Shown here piece by piece: positions 17,588 to 26,760 of a stretch of 57,466 nt of DNA. The notes under the pieces are model-generated. The model was not told where the DNA came from, did not search any database, and saw nothing but the letters and a program-made list of their open reading frames with translations. The stretch covers positions 1 through 57,466 of the forward strand of contig MVQD01000062.1 in the NCBI GenBank assembly GCA_002067095.1. Reading direction: 5' to 3'. The stretch comes from Methanoregulaceae archaeon PtaB.Bin056 (GTDB taxonomy: Archaea; Halobacteriota; Methanomicrobia; Methanomicrobiales; Methanospirillaceae). The position numbers and the translations under genes are program-made. The number at the start of each line of letters is the position of its first letter. Positions within the stretch are counted from its first letter, which is position 1.

Positions 17588-20255
17588 CCGGAGGGTGCGG
17601 GACTGCATCCGGGCTCGGGGCTTCTCCCGGCTCTCCGAGATCCAGGAGAAGGCCATCCCGCTGGTCAGGGAGGGCCGGCACCTCCTTTTGATAGCCCCCA
17701 CCGGGACCGGAAAGACAGAGAGTGCCATGATCCCGGTCTTTGACGCGATGATGTCCCATGCGGGGGATGGGTTCCGCACGCTCTACATCACCCCCCTCCG
17801 GTCGCTGAACAGGGACATGCTTCAGCGCATGGAATGGTGGTGCAGGGGACTGGGGCTCTCGGTTGGGGTCAGGCACGGTGATACGCCGCAGTCTGAGCGG
17901 AGGAAACAGGCGCTCCACCCGCCGGATCTCCTGATTACCACTCCTGAGACGCTCCAGGCCCTCTTCATGGGCAAGGTGCTGCGAAGGCACCTCGCGAACG
18001 TGCGGTGCGTGGTGGTCGACGAGATCCACGAACTTGCAGGGAGCAAGCGCGGTGCCCAGCTCGCGGTCGCGCTCGAGCGGCTGAGGGAGTATGCAGGAGA
18101 GTTCCAGCGGATCGGGCTCTCGGCCACAGTGGGAAACCCGCAGGACGTGGGTCGTTTCCTCTGTGGGTCACGCGACTTCTCGATCGTGTCCGTCCCGGTC
18201 ACGAAGCACCTGGAGATATCCGTGGATTTCGCAGGGGACTCATTCGAGAAACAGGCCGCATGGGTATCCCGGGCCATCGGCAGCCACGAGTCCACGCTCG
18301 TCTTCGTGAACACCAGGGTGACCGCCGAGGCCCTCGGTCACCACCTCTATCACAGGGGCGACGTCGAAGTGCACCACGGATCGCTCTCGAAGGATGTGAG
18401 GATAGAGGCAGAAGAGCGCTTCAGGTCGGGTTCGGTCCGTGCCCTGATCTCCACCTCCTCGATGGAACTCGGGATCGATATCGGGCGGATAGAGCATGTA
18501 ATCCAGTTTGGGTCTCCCCGGGAGGTCGCAAGGCTTGTGCAGCGGGTGGGTCGTGCCGGGCACCAGATGGACGCAGTCTCCAGGGGGACGGTGCTTGCCA
18601 CCGGTTTCGACGACCTGCTCGAGTCCCTCGTCATTGCCAGGCGGGCGAGGGCGGGCCAGGTTGAGGACGTGAGTATCCACCTCAATGCAGCAGATGTCCT
18701 CGCGAACCAGGTGGCGGCGCTGATGGTGGAGTACCGCGAGATCTCCCGCCAGAGAATCCGGGACATCGTGGAGAGGAGCTACCCCTTTGCCATGGCAGGA
18801 AACCTCGTTGACGAGGTCTGTGCCCAGATGGCCGAGCACGGCCTCATCCGCATCGAGGGCGACATGGTGAGGTCGGGGGGGAGATCACGGCGCTACCTCT
18901 CGTCGAACCTCTCCATGATCCACGACGAGCGGAAGGTGGTCGTCTTTGACATGGTCGCAAGGAAGACCGTGGGGACCCTCGACGAGTCCTTCGTCGTAGG
19001 GTTCGTGCATACCGGGGCTGTCTTCATCACGAAGGGGCAGCTCTGGCGGGTGCTCGACATGGAAGAGGGCAGGATCATTGTTGAACCGGCGAAAAAGGCG
19101 AAGGGGGAGCTCCCGTCATGGGAGGGCGAGCAGATCCCCGTTCCCTTCTCTGTCGCCCGAGAGGTGGGAGCCCTCCGGAGGTCAAGGGACTTCTCTCCCT
19201 ACCACCCGGGTGAGCACTCTCTTGGGTTTGCATCCAGGTTCCTCGTGGAGATGGACAGGAACCGTACAAAGGTGCCTGACGACACCCTGATCACCCTCGA
19301 GAACGCGCCCGAGGGCGTGGTCTGCAACGTCTGCGCCGGGCACAAGGCCAACGAGGCCCTGGCGAGGGTCCTATCAGTCCTCCTCTCGGCCCGGTACGGG
19401 ACCACCGTGGGGATCGAGATCGATGCCTACCGGATATACCTTCGGCTTCCTTCTACGGTTAAGGCAGCGGACGTGCGTGAGATCCTCTGCTCGCTTGAGC
19501 CTGCGCATCTCGAGGGGATCCTGCAGCTTGCCATGAAACGGACAGCGCTCTTCAAGTGGAAGATGGTCCAGGTGGCAAAGAAGTTCGGGGCGATCGACCC
19601 GGATGCAGACTACGAGCGAATAAGCACCCACAGGCTTGTCGAGATCTTCGATGGGACCGTCGTACAGAAAGAAGCCTACCGCGAGCTCTTCTCGGTGTAT
19701 ATGGACGTCCCTGCTGCAGCACAGATAGTCTCGCTGGTCAGGGACGGCTCAATCGACGTGGCCATCTCCCCTCTGAGCATCCTTGGTGCCGAGGGGCTTT
19801 TCGCGTCCAGGGACCAGATATCGCCCCCCGCCGCTGACCAGGCAGTGATCGGGACCCTCAAGCGCCGCCTCGAACAGCAGGAGGTCGTCCTCGCATGCAT
19901 GCACTGCAGGAAGTGGAAGAGCCGCACGACGGTCTCCAGGGTCCCGGATCCGCTCCAATGCCCGCTCTGCGGCGCCGGGCTTGTCGCGGTCTTGAAGCCG
20001 TGGGAGGAGCCTCTTATTGCTGTTGCAAAGAAAAAGGCGCAGAACGAGGAGGAGCGGGCACTCGTGCAGCGTCTCATGCGGAATGCAAACATCGTGCTAT
20101 CTGGCAAAAAGAAGGCCGTGATCGCCCTTGCCGCGAGGGGAGTCGGCCCGGAGAACGCATCGCGGATCCTCTCCACACTCGCGGAAGGTGACGCATTTTA
20201 CCGGGAGATCATCAGGGCAGAGCGCAACTATATCCGCACCAGGCGGTTCTGGTGA
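17565..20255 (+). CDS. Lhr-type DEAD/DEAH-box helicase
   Basis: An 896-residue superfamily 2 helicase of the Lhr group (COG1201). Walker A APTGTGKT at 44-51, DEIH at 151-154, a SAT motif near 185 and QRVGRAGHQ near 328 are intact; the C-terminal part holds the Lhr-specific winged-helix and beta-sheet region. Near the C-terminus a CxxC...CxxC cluster (about 778-806) looks like a zinc ribbon. Lhr proteins unwind or anneal nucleic acids in repair; this is family knowledge. The start lies inside the end of the phosphoesterase gene, linking it to the RPA-associated pair. It ends immediately before the convergent TBP stop, with no spacer. Confidence 0.9.
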   Translation: MEILRTLDRRVRDCIRARGFSRLSEIQEKAIPLVREGRHLLLIAPTGTGKTESAMIPVFDAMMSHAGDGFRTLYITPLRSLNRDMLQRMEWWCRGLGLSVGVRHGDTPQSERRKQALHPPDLLITTPETLQALFMGKVLRRHLANVRCVVVDEIHELAGSKRGAQLAVALERLREYAGEFQRIGLSATVGNPQDVGRFLCGSRDFSIVSVPVTKHLEISVDFAGDSFEKQAAWVSRAIGSHESTLVFVNTRVTAEALGHHLYHRGDVEVHHGSLSKDVRIEAEERFRSGSVRALISTSSMELGIDIGRIEHVIQFGSPREVARLVQRVGRAGHQMDAVSRGTVLATGFDDLLESLVIARRARAGQVEDVSIHLNAADVLANQVAALMVEYREISRQRIRDIVERSYPFAMAGNLVDEVCAQMAEHGLIRIEGDMVRSGGRSRRYLSSNLSMIHDERKVVVFDMVARKTVGTLDESFVVGFVHTGAVFITKGQLWRVLDMEEGRIIVEPAKKAKGELPSWEGEQIPVPFSVAREVGALRRSRDFSPYHPGEHSLGFASRFLVEMDRNRTKVPDDTLITLENAPEGVVCNVCAGHKANEALARVLSVLLSARYGTTVGIEIDAYRIYLRLPSTVKAADVREILCSLEPAHLEGILQLAMKRTALFKWKMVQVAKKFGAIDPDADYERISTHRLVEIFDGTVVQKEAYRELFSVYMDVPAAAQIVSLVRDGSIDVAISPLSILGAEGLFASRDQISPPAADQAVIGTLKRRLEQQEVVLACMHCRKWKSRTTVSRVPDPLQCPLCGAGLVAVLKPWEEPLIAVAKKKAQNEEERALVQRLMRNANIVLSGKKKAVIALAARGVGPENASRILSTLAEGDAFYREIIRAERNYIRTRRFW

Positions 20256-20810
20256 TCAGAGGATCCCGCCGATCTTCTGCTCGAGAAAGTCGAGCCCCCG
20301 CTTGATCTCTTCGAGGGTCTTTCCGCCGGTAAGGATGATCTTTCCGGACGAGAAGAGAAGCGCGACGATCTTTGGGTCCCTGATCCGGTAGACGAGGCCA
20401 GGAAACTGCTCGGGCTCGTACTCGATATTCTCGAGGTTCAGGGTGATAACAACCTTGTTCAGGTTGATGTTCTTTCCAATATCGTAGGAGCAGACGATGT
20501 TGGTGATCCCTACCCGGGGCTCAGGGTAGGTCTTCACTCCGGCTCCCTTCATGGCTGAGATGATCAGGGAAAGCCCTTTTTTGAGGGACTCCTGGTCACG
20601 GATGCCGGTGAGCACCACCTTGCCGGAGGAGAAGATAAGAGACGCGATCTTTGGGTTTTCCATCCGGAATACCGCACCAGGGAACCTTTTCTGGTTGAGC
20701 TCGCAGTGCTCGATCTTCCCCGAGACTTCTGCGAGGTCAATGGCATCGGCAATTGCCCCGGAGGCCACGATATTCTCGATCTTCAAAGACTCGTACCTCG
20801 AATCGGCCAT
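20256..20810 (-). CDS. tbp: TATA-box-binding protein
   Basis: A 184-residue general transcription factor made of two direct repeats of about 90 residues, each with the conserved PGAVFR / PGLVYR, ALLFSSGKI or LIFSSGKV, and LTGIRDQES / LTGGKTLEE segments. It recruits TFB and RNA polymerase to archaeal promoters. The gene is convergent with lhr (stops abut) and divergent from the first acyl-CoA synthetase. Length is typical. No acidic C-terminal tail is evident. Confidence 0.96.
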   Translation of the reverse strand: MADSRYESLKIENIVASGAIADAIDLAEVSGKIEHCELNQKRFPGAVFRMENPKIASLIFSSGKVVLTGIRDQESLKKGLSLIISAMKGAGVKTYPEPRVGITNIVCSYDIGKNINLNKVVITLNLENIEYEPEQFPGLVYRIRDPKIVALLFSSGKIILTGGKTLEEIKRGLDFLEQKIGGIL

Positions 20811-20936
20811 TGCTAATAGATCACTTTTCCCGCAGCATAATACTAATCGGATACCTTTATGTCACCGCATCCGGCCGTTTTCTTGGGAAAAATGGACAGA
20901 TTCAAATCCGGGAATTGAGAAATACTATAGGTTTTC

Positions 20937-22604
20937 ATGGAGGATACAACCGAATCGCCGGGTGCATATGATGAGCTCTGCAGGGACTTCCAGATACACG
21001 TCCCGAAATATTTCAATTTCGGCTTTGATGTCATCGATTCCTGGGCAGAGAAGGACCGGAACAAGCTGGCTATGATCTGGGTGAACCAGGAGAAGGAAGA
21101 GCGGAAGTTCTCGTTCCGCGACTTAAAGAACCTCTCCAACCAGGCAGCCAACATCCTGATCAAGTACGGCATCCAGAAGGGCGACCGGGTGCTCCTCATC
21201 CTGCCAAGGGTCCCCGAGTGGTGGGTGTTCGTGATCGCGCTGATCAAGCTCGGGGCGGTGGTCTGCCCGTGCCCTACGATGCTCACCCCGAAGGATATCA
21301 GGTATCGCCTGAATGCAGGGAAGTTCAAGATGGTCATCACCAGTCTTGAACATACGGGAAAAGTCGACGAGATCGCAGAGGAGTGTCCTGCCCTCTCCTG
21401 CCGGTTCCTCTTGGATGGAGAGCGCCCGGGGTGGATCAGCTACCCACACGAGCTCTTCTTCCCCGCGCCCGTCTCGCACCACTCGGTGAGCATGCCGGTC
21501 GACAAGAAGACCCTCTCAACCGACCCGATGCTCATCTACTTCACTTCCGGAACGACGGGCGAGCCGAAGATGGTCCTCCATAACCACGCTTATCCCCTTG
21601 GCCACATTGTGACCGCGGGGCTCTGGCAGGACCTCACTCCAAACGACCTCCATTTCACTTACTCGGACACCGGCTGGGCGAAGTGCGCCTGGGGCAAGAT
21701 CTTCGGGCAGTGGATCCAGGGCGCATGCCTCTTCATCTACGATGTCCGGGGAAAGTTCAAGGCAACGGAGCTCCTCCCGCTGATGGAGAAATACGAGCTC
21801 ACCACCTTCTGCGTCCCCCCGACCATCTACCGGATGCTGATCCTCGCAGACCTCGAGAAGTTCGACCTCCGCGAACTCCGGCGCTGCGTGAGTGCCGGTG
21901 AGCCCCTGAACCCAGAAGTCGTCCGTGTCTGGCAGGAGGGGACCGGCCTTCCCATCGCCGAGGGCTACGGCCAGACCGAGACGGTCTGCTGCATCGGCAC
22001 CTTCAGGGGGATGAAGGTCAAGCCCGGCTCCATGGGCAGGCCCGCCCCCGGCTGGCACATCGAGCTCCACGACGAGGAGGGCAATCCCGTTGCGAAGGGT
22101 GAGGAAGGCAGGATCGCGGTGAAACTCGACCCGCGGCCGGTTGGTCTCTTCGTCGAGTACCTCAACAACCCCGAGGCAAATGCAGAGTCGTTCGTGAACG
22201 GGTTCTACTACACCGGGGACAAGGCCTATGTCGACGAGGACGGCTACTTCTGGTTCGTGGGCCGGGACGACGACATCATCAAGAGTTCCGGTTACCGAAT
22301 CGGCCCGTTCGAGGTGGAGTCTGCGCTGCTCGAGCACCCTGCGGTCGCCGAGTCGGCAGTGGTCGGGTCTCCCGATCTCATCCGCGGGACCATCGTGAAG
22401 GCGTTCGTGGTCCTGAAACCCGGGTTCGAGCCTTCAGAACGGCTTGTAAAAGACATCCAGACCCATGTTCGGAAGAACACCGCTCCCTACAAGTACCCAA
22501 GGGCGATCGAGTTTACAACGGAACTCCCAAAGACGCTGTCAGGGAAGATCAGGCGGGGCGAGCTCAGGAAAAAAGAGCTCGAGAGGTTCAACAACTCCCA
22601 CTGA
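20937..22604 (+). CDS. AMP-forming acyl-CoA synthetase, copy 1
   Basis: A 555-residue member of the acyl-adenylate-forming family, related to acetyl-/medium-chain acyl-CoA synthetases (MacsA-like). The ATP-binding loop FTSGTTGEPK lies at 202-211, GYGQTE near 341, the YTGDKAYVDEDGYFWFVGR hinge region near 423, and the catalytic lysine in KTLSGKIRRGEL near 541. It activates a carboxylic acid to its CoA ester with release of AMP and pyrophosphate; the acyl chain cannot be read from sequence. The next gene is a close paralogue in the same orientation. Start MEDTTESPG has no strong ribosome site. Confidence 0.9.
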   Translation: MEDTTESPGAYDELCRDFQIHVPKYFNFGFDVIDSWAEKDRNKLAMIWVNQEKEERKFSFRDLKNLSNQAANILIKYGIQKGDRVLLILPRVPEWWVFVIALIKLGAVVCPCPTMLTPKDIRYRLNAGKFKMVITSLEHTGKVDEIAEECPALSCRFLLDGERPGWISYPHELFFPAPVSHHSVSMPVDKKTLSTDPMLIYFTSGTTGEPKMVLHNHAYPLGHIVTAGLWQDLTPNDLHFTYSDTGWAKCAWGKIFGQWIQGACLFIYDVRGKFKATELLPLMEKYELTTFCVPPTIYRMLILADLEKFDLRELRRCVSAGEPLNPEVVRVWQEGTGLPIAEGYGQTETVCCIGTFRGMKVKPGSMGRPAPGWHIELHDEEGNPVAKGEEGRIAVKLDPRPVGLFVEYLNNPEANAESFVNGFYYTGDKAYVDEDGYFWFVGRDDDIIKSSGYRIGPFEVESALLEHPAVAESAVVGSPDLIRGTIVKAFVVLKPGFEPSERLVKDIQTHVRKNTAPYKYPRAIEFTTELPKTLSGKIRRGELRKKELERFNNSH

Positions 22605-22611
22605 TTCCCTC

Positions 22612-22617
22612 TTTTTT
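22612..22617 (+). terminator. T6 run after acyl-CoA synthetase 1
   Basis: A CCCTCTTTTTTC stretch shortly after the stop at 22604, before the second paralogue. Confidence 0.35.
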
Positions 22618-22720
22618 CACTTCACATCCTGCGGATCATATCTGTTTTCACTTTCAAATTCCTGGTTCCACTGCCTGATTCGGAAAGAAAAGAACACCTT
22701 TTTGTCGGTTCTCGCACAAC

Positions 22721-24406
22721 ATGTCAGTTCATATGGCTGCCGCAGGGCACAACATGCACAATTACCAGGAAGTCTACGATCACTTCTCCCTCGAGGTGCC
22801 GGAATACTATAACTTCGGGTTTGACCAGGTCGACCGCCTTGCCGCAAAGGACCGGAACAGGCTCGCCATGATCTGGGTCGACCAGGAGGGCCACGAGAAG
22901 ACTTTCACCTTCCGACAGATGATGAACCTCTCGAACTCTGCGGCGAACATGCTTCTCAAGTACGGCATAAAGAAGGGCGACCGGGTGATCATCATGATGA
23001 CGAGGGTCCCTGAGTGGTGGATATTCGCGCTCGCCTGCATCAAGCTCGGGGCGGTCTTCTGCCCGTGCCCTACGATGCTGACCGGAAAGGACCTTAAGTA
23101 CCGTATCAACGCGGCAAAGATCAGGATGGTCATCACGGACAAAGAGAACGCACCCAAAGTCGAGGAGATCTGCACCGAGTGCCCGAGCCTCCGCTCACGC
23201 CTGGTGATTGACGCCGACCTGCCGGGCTGGATCAGCTACCGCGAGGAGCAGGAATACCCAGCCCCGGTATCCCGTCGCCTCGTCACCATGAGCGGTATGG
23301 AGCGGACCCGCGCGAAGGATCCGCTGGTCATCTATTTCACCTCCGGGACGACGGGAGAGCCCAAGATGGTCGTGCACAACCATGCCCTGCCGCTCGGCCA
23401 CGTCACGACAGGGAAGTTCTGGCTCGACCTCCGGGAAAACGACCTCCACTTCACCCTTGCCGATACCGGGTGGGCGAAGTCCTCGTGGGGCAAGTTCTTC
23501 GGGCCCTGGATGCAGGGGGCCTGCATCCTCGTGTACGATATCCGGGGGCGGTTCAAGGCGACCGAGCTCCTGCCGATACTCGAGAAGTACGAGGTCACGG
23601 TCTTCTGTGCTCCGCCGACCGTGTACCGCATGCTGATCCTTGCCGACCTGAAGAAGTACGACTTGAAGGAGCTTCGCCACTGCGTGAGTGCCGGCGAGCC
23701 CCTCAACCCCGAGGTCATACGGGTCTGGAAGGAGGGGACCGGCCTTACAATCTACGAGGGCTACGGCCAGACCGAGCTCGTGCTCGTCATCGGGACATTC
23801 CCCTGTATGGAGGCGCGGCCCGGCTCGATGGGAAAGCCCGCACCCGGGTGGCATATCGAGCTCCAGGACGACGAAGGGAAGCCTGTCCCCGTCGGAGAGG
23901 TGGGAAGGATCGCGATCAGGGTGAAGCCAAAACCCGTCGGCCTCTTCGACGGCTACCTGTATGACCCCGAGGCGAACGAGCACGCGTTCGTCGGCGATTA
24001 CTACTACACCGGGGACAAGGCCTATGTCGACGAGGACGGCTATTTCTGGTTCGTGGGCCGCGACGACGACGTGATCAAGAGTTCCGGTTACCGCATCGGC
24101 CCATTTGAGGTGGAATCCGCGCTGCTCGAGCACCCGGCGGTAAAGGAGGCCGCGGTGGTGGGCTCTCCAGACGTGATCAGGGGGATGATCGTGAAGGCCT
24201 TCATCGTCCTAAAAGAGGGTTTTTTACCGAGCGAGCAACTCGTAAAGGACATCCAGAAATTCGTAAAGAAGACCACCGCACCCTACAAGTACCCGAGGGC
24301 AATCGAGTTCGTCGACGACCTGCCAAAGACCATCTCGGGGAAGATCCGGCGAAACGTCCTCCGCGAGAAGGAGATGCAGTCAGGTTCAAACAGCGGCAAC
24401 CTGTGA
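22721..24406 (+). CDS. AMP-forming acyl-CoA synthetase, copy 2
   Basis: A 561-residue paralogue of the preceding gene, with the same motifs (FTSGTTGEPKMVVHNH, YEGYGQTE, KTISGKIRR) and near-identical blocks such as YTGDKAYVDEDGYFWFVGRD. The copies diverge in the acid-binding half, so they may use different acyl substrates. The frame contains in-frame Met codons at residues 1, 5 and 12; the first is given here, but Met12 (MHNYQEVYDH) aligns best with the start of copy 1. The 116-base spacer contains a T-run, so it may have its own promoter. In methanogens these enzymes are thought to assimilate organic acids. Confidence 0.9.
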   Translation: MSVHMAAAGHNMHNYQEVYDHFSLEVPEYYNFGFDQVDRLAAKDRNRLAMIWVDQEGHEKTFTFRQMMNLSNSAANMLLKYGIKKGDRVIIMMTRVPEWWIFALACIKLGAVFCPCPTMLTGKDLKYRINAAKIRMVITDKENAPKVEEICTECPSLRSRLVIDADLPGWISYREEQEYPAPVSRRLVTMSGMERTRAKDPLVIYFTSGTTGEPKMVVHNHALPLGHVTTGKFWLDLRENDLHFTLADTGWAKSSWGKFFGPWMQGACILVYDIRGRFKATELLPILEKYEVTVFCAPPTVYRMLILADLKKYDLKELRHCVSAGEPLNPEVIRVWKEGTGLTIYEGYGQTELVLVIGTFPCMEARPGSMGKPAPGWHIELQDDEGKPVPVGEVGRIAIRVKPKPVGLFDGYLYDPEANEHAFVGDYYYTGDKAYVDEDGYFWFVGRDDDVIKSSGYRIGPFEVESALLEHPAVKEAAVVGSPDVIRGMIVKAFIVLKEGFLPSEQLVKDIQKFVKKTTAPYKYPRAIEFVDDLPKTISGKIRRNVLREKEMQSGSNSGNL

Positions 24407-24458
24407 TCGGGGCAAAGCCGGGTTTCTCCTTCTCATATTTCTGCCAGGGAATCCACAT

Positions 24459-24468
24459 CTTTATTTTC
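24459..24468 (+). promoter_or_regulatory. TATA box of tRNA-Leu
   Basis: CTTTATTTTC is centred about 29 bases upstream of the first base of the mature tRNA. Confidence 0.45.
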
Positions 24469-24492
24469 CCCGACAACCTACCAGTAGGAGGA

Positions 24493-24577
24493 GCGAGGGT
24501 AGCCAAGCCAGGTCAAAGGCGCTAGATTCAGGGTCTAGTCTCGCAGGAGTTCTTGGGTTCAAATCCCATCCCTCGCA
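24493..24577 (+). tRNA. tRNA-Leu (anticodon CAG)
   Basis: An 85-base class II tRNA. The acceptor stem GCGAGGG pairs with CCCTCGC (24570-24576), with discriminator A at 24577. The anticodon stem CTAGA/TCTAG frames the loop TTCAGGG, giving anticodon CAG at 24529-24531. A long variable arm and the GGTTCAAATCC T-loop complete the leucine type. No CCA is encoded and no intron is seen. Confidence 0.95.
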
Positions 24578-24873
24578 TTCCTTTTGCCATGGAACTGGCT
24601 GCGCGATTTTTCGTAAATGCGTAATACATGTGTCTCGAAAAGAATCATGTGTGTTTTTTTTGAAAAATGCGGCCCTGGAAAACGACACCAATCACCATTG
24701 CTGGGGGAATGAGTGGGTGCTCGATGAAGAGACCACAGGCAGTGCCCCATCCGCTCTGAAAGGATGAAAATCCGGCTTCCGGCAGATCTCTTCGTAAATC
24801 ACTGGAGGCCAGTTGATATTGCCGTCTCGTTCATGCGGAATGGAGATAAACTACCCCTGATAATCACCTCATC

Positions 24874-26352
24874 ATGAAGCGGCTGGAGACCCTGGCTGTC
24901 ATCGCCCATGACATGGGGACCATCTTCGAGTTCCTCGGGGTGATCACTCTGGTTCCATTCGTTGTGCTGTTCTTATTTGGAGAATGGGAGATGGTCGTGC
25001 CGCTGGCTTCCGTGCCGCTGACGTTTCTCTCCCTTGGACTCCTGATATCCCGCATACCGAGGAGAGAGTATGTCCCGCAGATCTCGGTGGCCCTTGCGAC
25101 TGTGGCACTCATCTGGCTTGTGATTGCCGTGGTCGGGTCTCTCCCTTTCGTCATCGGTGTCCACATGAGCTGGACAGACAGCATCTTCGAGGCCATGTCA
25201 GGCTGGACTGGAACCGGGTTTTCGGTGATTAGGGCCCTCGACACCACCCCGAAGACCCTCCTGTTCTGGCGCTCGTTCATGCAATGGGTCGGTGGGGTGG
25301 GGGTGATTGCGTTTGGCACCGCTATGCTCTCCCGGTCAAGCCTCATGCAGCACCAGCTGTACCGGTCCGAGGGGCGATCAGAGGAGCTGATGCCGAGCGT
25401 GGTCTCCACCGGGAGGCGAATGTGGGTCATATACCTCTTCCTCACTGTCGTCTTCACCGGCATGGTGATGCTCTCGGGGATCCCACTCTGGGACGCCCTC
25501 AACCTGACGATGGTCTCCATTGCAACCGGGGGTTTCTCGCTCCATGATGCCGGGATGGCATACTATCATAACGTGGTCCTCGAGTGCCTCCTCATCCCGG
25601 TCATGATCGCGGGTGCATTGCCCTTCAAGCTGTATTTCCTCATGTACAGGGGGAAGATCAGGCCGTTCTTCAGGGACAGTGTCGTCCGCCTCATCCTGGC
25701 ACTGGCGCTGGTGGGATCGCTCGTGGTCACTCTCGATCTCCATCTCTTCAATAACTTCCCCATCGAGACCGCGGTCCGGCAGGGGTTCTTCTGCACGATA
25801 TCCGGGTTGACCTGCACCGGGCTCCAGAACTCTGATCTCCACTGGGTTTCAGGGCCGCTCATTGTCATTACCCTCCTCATGATGATCGGGGGGGCTGCCG
25901 GGAGCACGTCCGGGGGCATCAAGGCCAACAGGGTCATTCTGGGGTACGAAGGCCTCGTGTGGTGGTTCCGGCGCTTCTTTGCGAGGGGTGGGGAGATAGT
26001 CCCGTTCAGGCATGAAAAAAAAGCCATCCCCACCCGGATCTCGGAGGTAGAACTCTCCAAGAACATGCTTATCATCGTCCTCTATGTCCTGATCATCTTC
26101 GTGGCCACAATCGTCTGCCTCCACCTTGCGGCAACCGACTTCAGGGTCCACGAGGTGGTGTTTGAGGAGGTATCGACGATGAGCAACGTGGGCCTTGGCC
26201 TCGGGTACCTGACTGCCGCAAGCCCGCTCTCGATCAAGTGGACATTCATATTCCTGATGTGGGCTGGAAGGCTTGAGATCATGCCTGTCCTTATCCTGGC
26301 GATGGGACTCGTAAGTGGGTTCGAAGCCCGCGTGAAGGGGAGCAGGAGATGA
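24874..26352 (+). CDS. trkH: TrkH-family potassium uptake membrane subunit
   Basis: A 492-residue multi-pass membrane protein of the Trk/Ktr/HKT family. Four pore-loop regions with the filter glycine are visible: SGWTGTGFS near 109, SIATGGFSL near 214, ISGLTCTGLQ near 309, and TMSNVGLGLG near 432. An MMIGGAAGSTSGGIK segment near 331 is typical of TrkH. It forms the ion path for potassium and normally partners a cytosolic TrkA protein, which is not adjacent here. The 296 bases between tRNA-Leu and this gene show nothing else I can support. A T6 run at 26481-26486 may end the transcript. Confidence 0.92.
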   Translation: MKRLETLAVIAHDMGTIFEFLGVITLVPFVVLFLFGEWEMVVPLASVPLTFLSLGLLISRIPRREYVPQISVALATVALIWLVIAVVGSLPFVIGVHMSWTDSIFEAMSGWTGTGFSVIRALDTTPKTLLFWRSFMQWVGGVGVIAFGTAMLSRSSLMQHQLYRSEGRSEELMPSVVSTGRRMWVIYLFLTVVFTGMVMLSGIPLWDALNLTMVSIATGGFSLHDAGMAYYHNVVLECLLIPVMIAGALPFKLYFLMYRGKIRPFFRDSVVRLILALALVGSLVVTLDLHLFNNFPIETAVRQGFFCTISGLTCTGLQNSDLHWVSGPLIVITLLMMIGGAAGSTSGGIKANRVILGYEGLVWWFRRFFARGGEIVPFRHEKKAIPTRISEVELSKNMLIIVLYVLIIFVATIVCLHLAATDFRVHEVVFEEVSTMSNVGLGLGYLTAASPLSIKWTFIFLMWAGRLEIMPVLILAMGLVSGFEARVKGSRR

Positions 26353-26501
26353 ATTACCCAGAGAACCTGCACCTGCTCCCGGCACGTCATCAGTGCACGA
26401 TCACGGGAACAATTCTCATCACGTGGGAGTGCCGTGGGGAATGGAATAGAATGGATCATCCCCGGCCGGTTTTCCCTCGCTTTTTTAAAAAATAAACGTA
26501 T

Positions 26502-26675
26502 TCAGACCACTTTTCCCTTCCGGAAGCCTATGAGGGCAGTGCCTATAAGGATCAGTCCAAAAACTATCGAGAAATAGTCGATGATCCCCGGGGCGGCCAT
26601 GACCTGCATGATGCCGGTCAGAAGAAGGAAAAACCCGACCACGAGGATGAGGCTATTGATGGTCTTCGGGTCCAT
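26502..26675 (-). CDS. 57-residue membrane protein, leaderless
   Basis: The short frame MDPKTINSLILVVGFFLLL...ends GFRKGKVV. It has two hydrophobic segments (about 8-28 and 31-51) joined by a short APG turn and ends in a basic tail, so it should be a two-pass membrane hairpin with both ends on the cytoplasmic side. There is no Shine-Dalgarno, but a good TATA box lies 25-30 bases upstream of the ATG, which argues that it is transcribed and translated from a leaderless mRNA. It lies downstream of, and convergent with, trkH. I do not recognise a family. An auxiliary role for the transporter is possible but unsupported. Confidence 0.65.
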   Translation of the reverse strand: MDPKTINSLILVVGFFLLLTGIMQVMAAPGIIDYFSIVFGLILIGTALIGFRKGKVV

Positions 26676-26695
26676 GGGAGTTTCTCGGCATGGAG

Positions 26696-26705
26696 GTATA
26701 AAATG
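26696..26705 (-). promoter_or_regulatory. TATA box of 57-aa membrane protein
   Basis: The minus strand reads CATTTTATAC, centred about 26 bases before the ATG at 26675, the distance expected for a leaderless transcript. Confidence 0.5.
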
Positions 26706-26760
26706 CTTTCAACCCTCCGGCTGGCCGGAATCAGGAATGAAAAATTACTTTTGGGGGTTC

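Noticed and set aside
21516-22337. A 273-codon minus-strand frame opposite acyl-CoA synthetase 1
   Set aside because: Antisense shadow; a similar one lies opposite copy 2 because the genes are paralogous.
24461-24750. Minus-strand frames across tRNA-Leu
   Set aside because: They include the antisense of the tRNA (translated GWDLNPRTPAR), a known source of false proteins.
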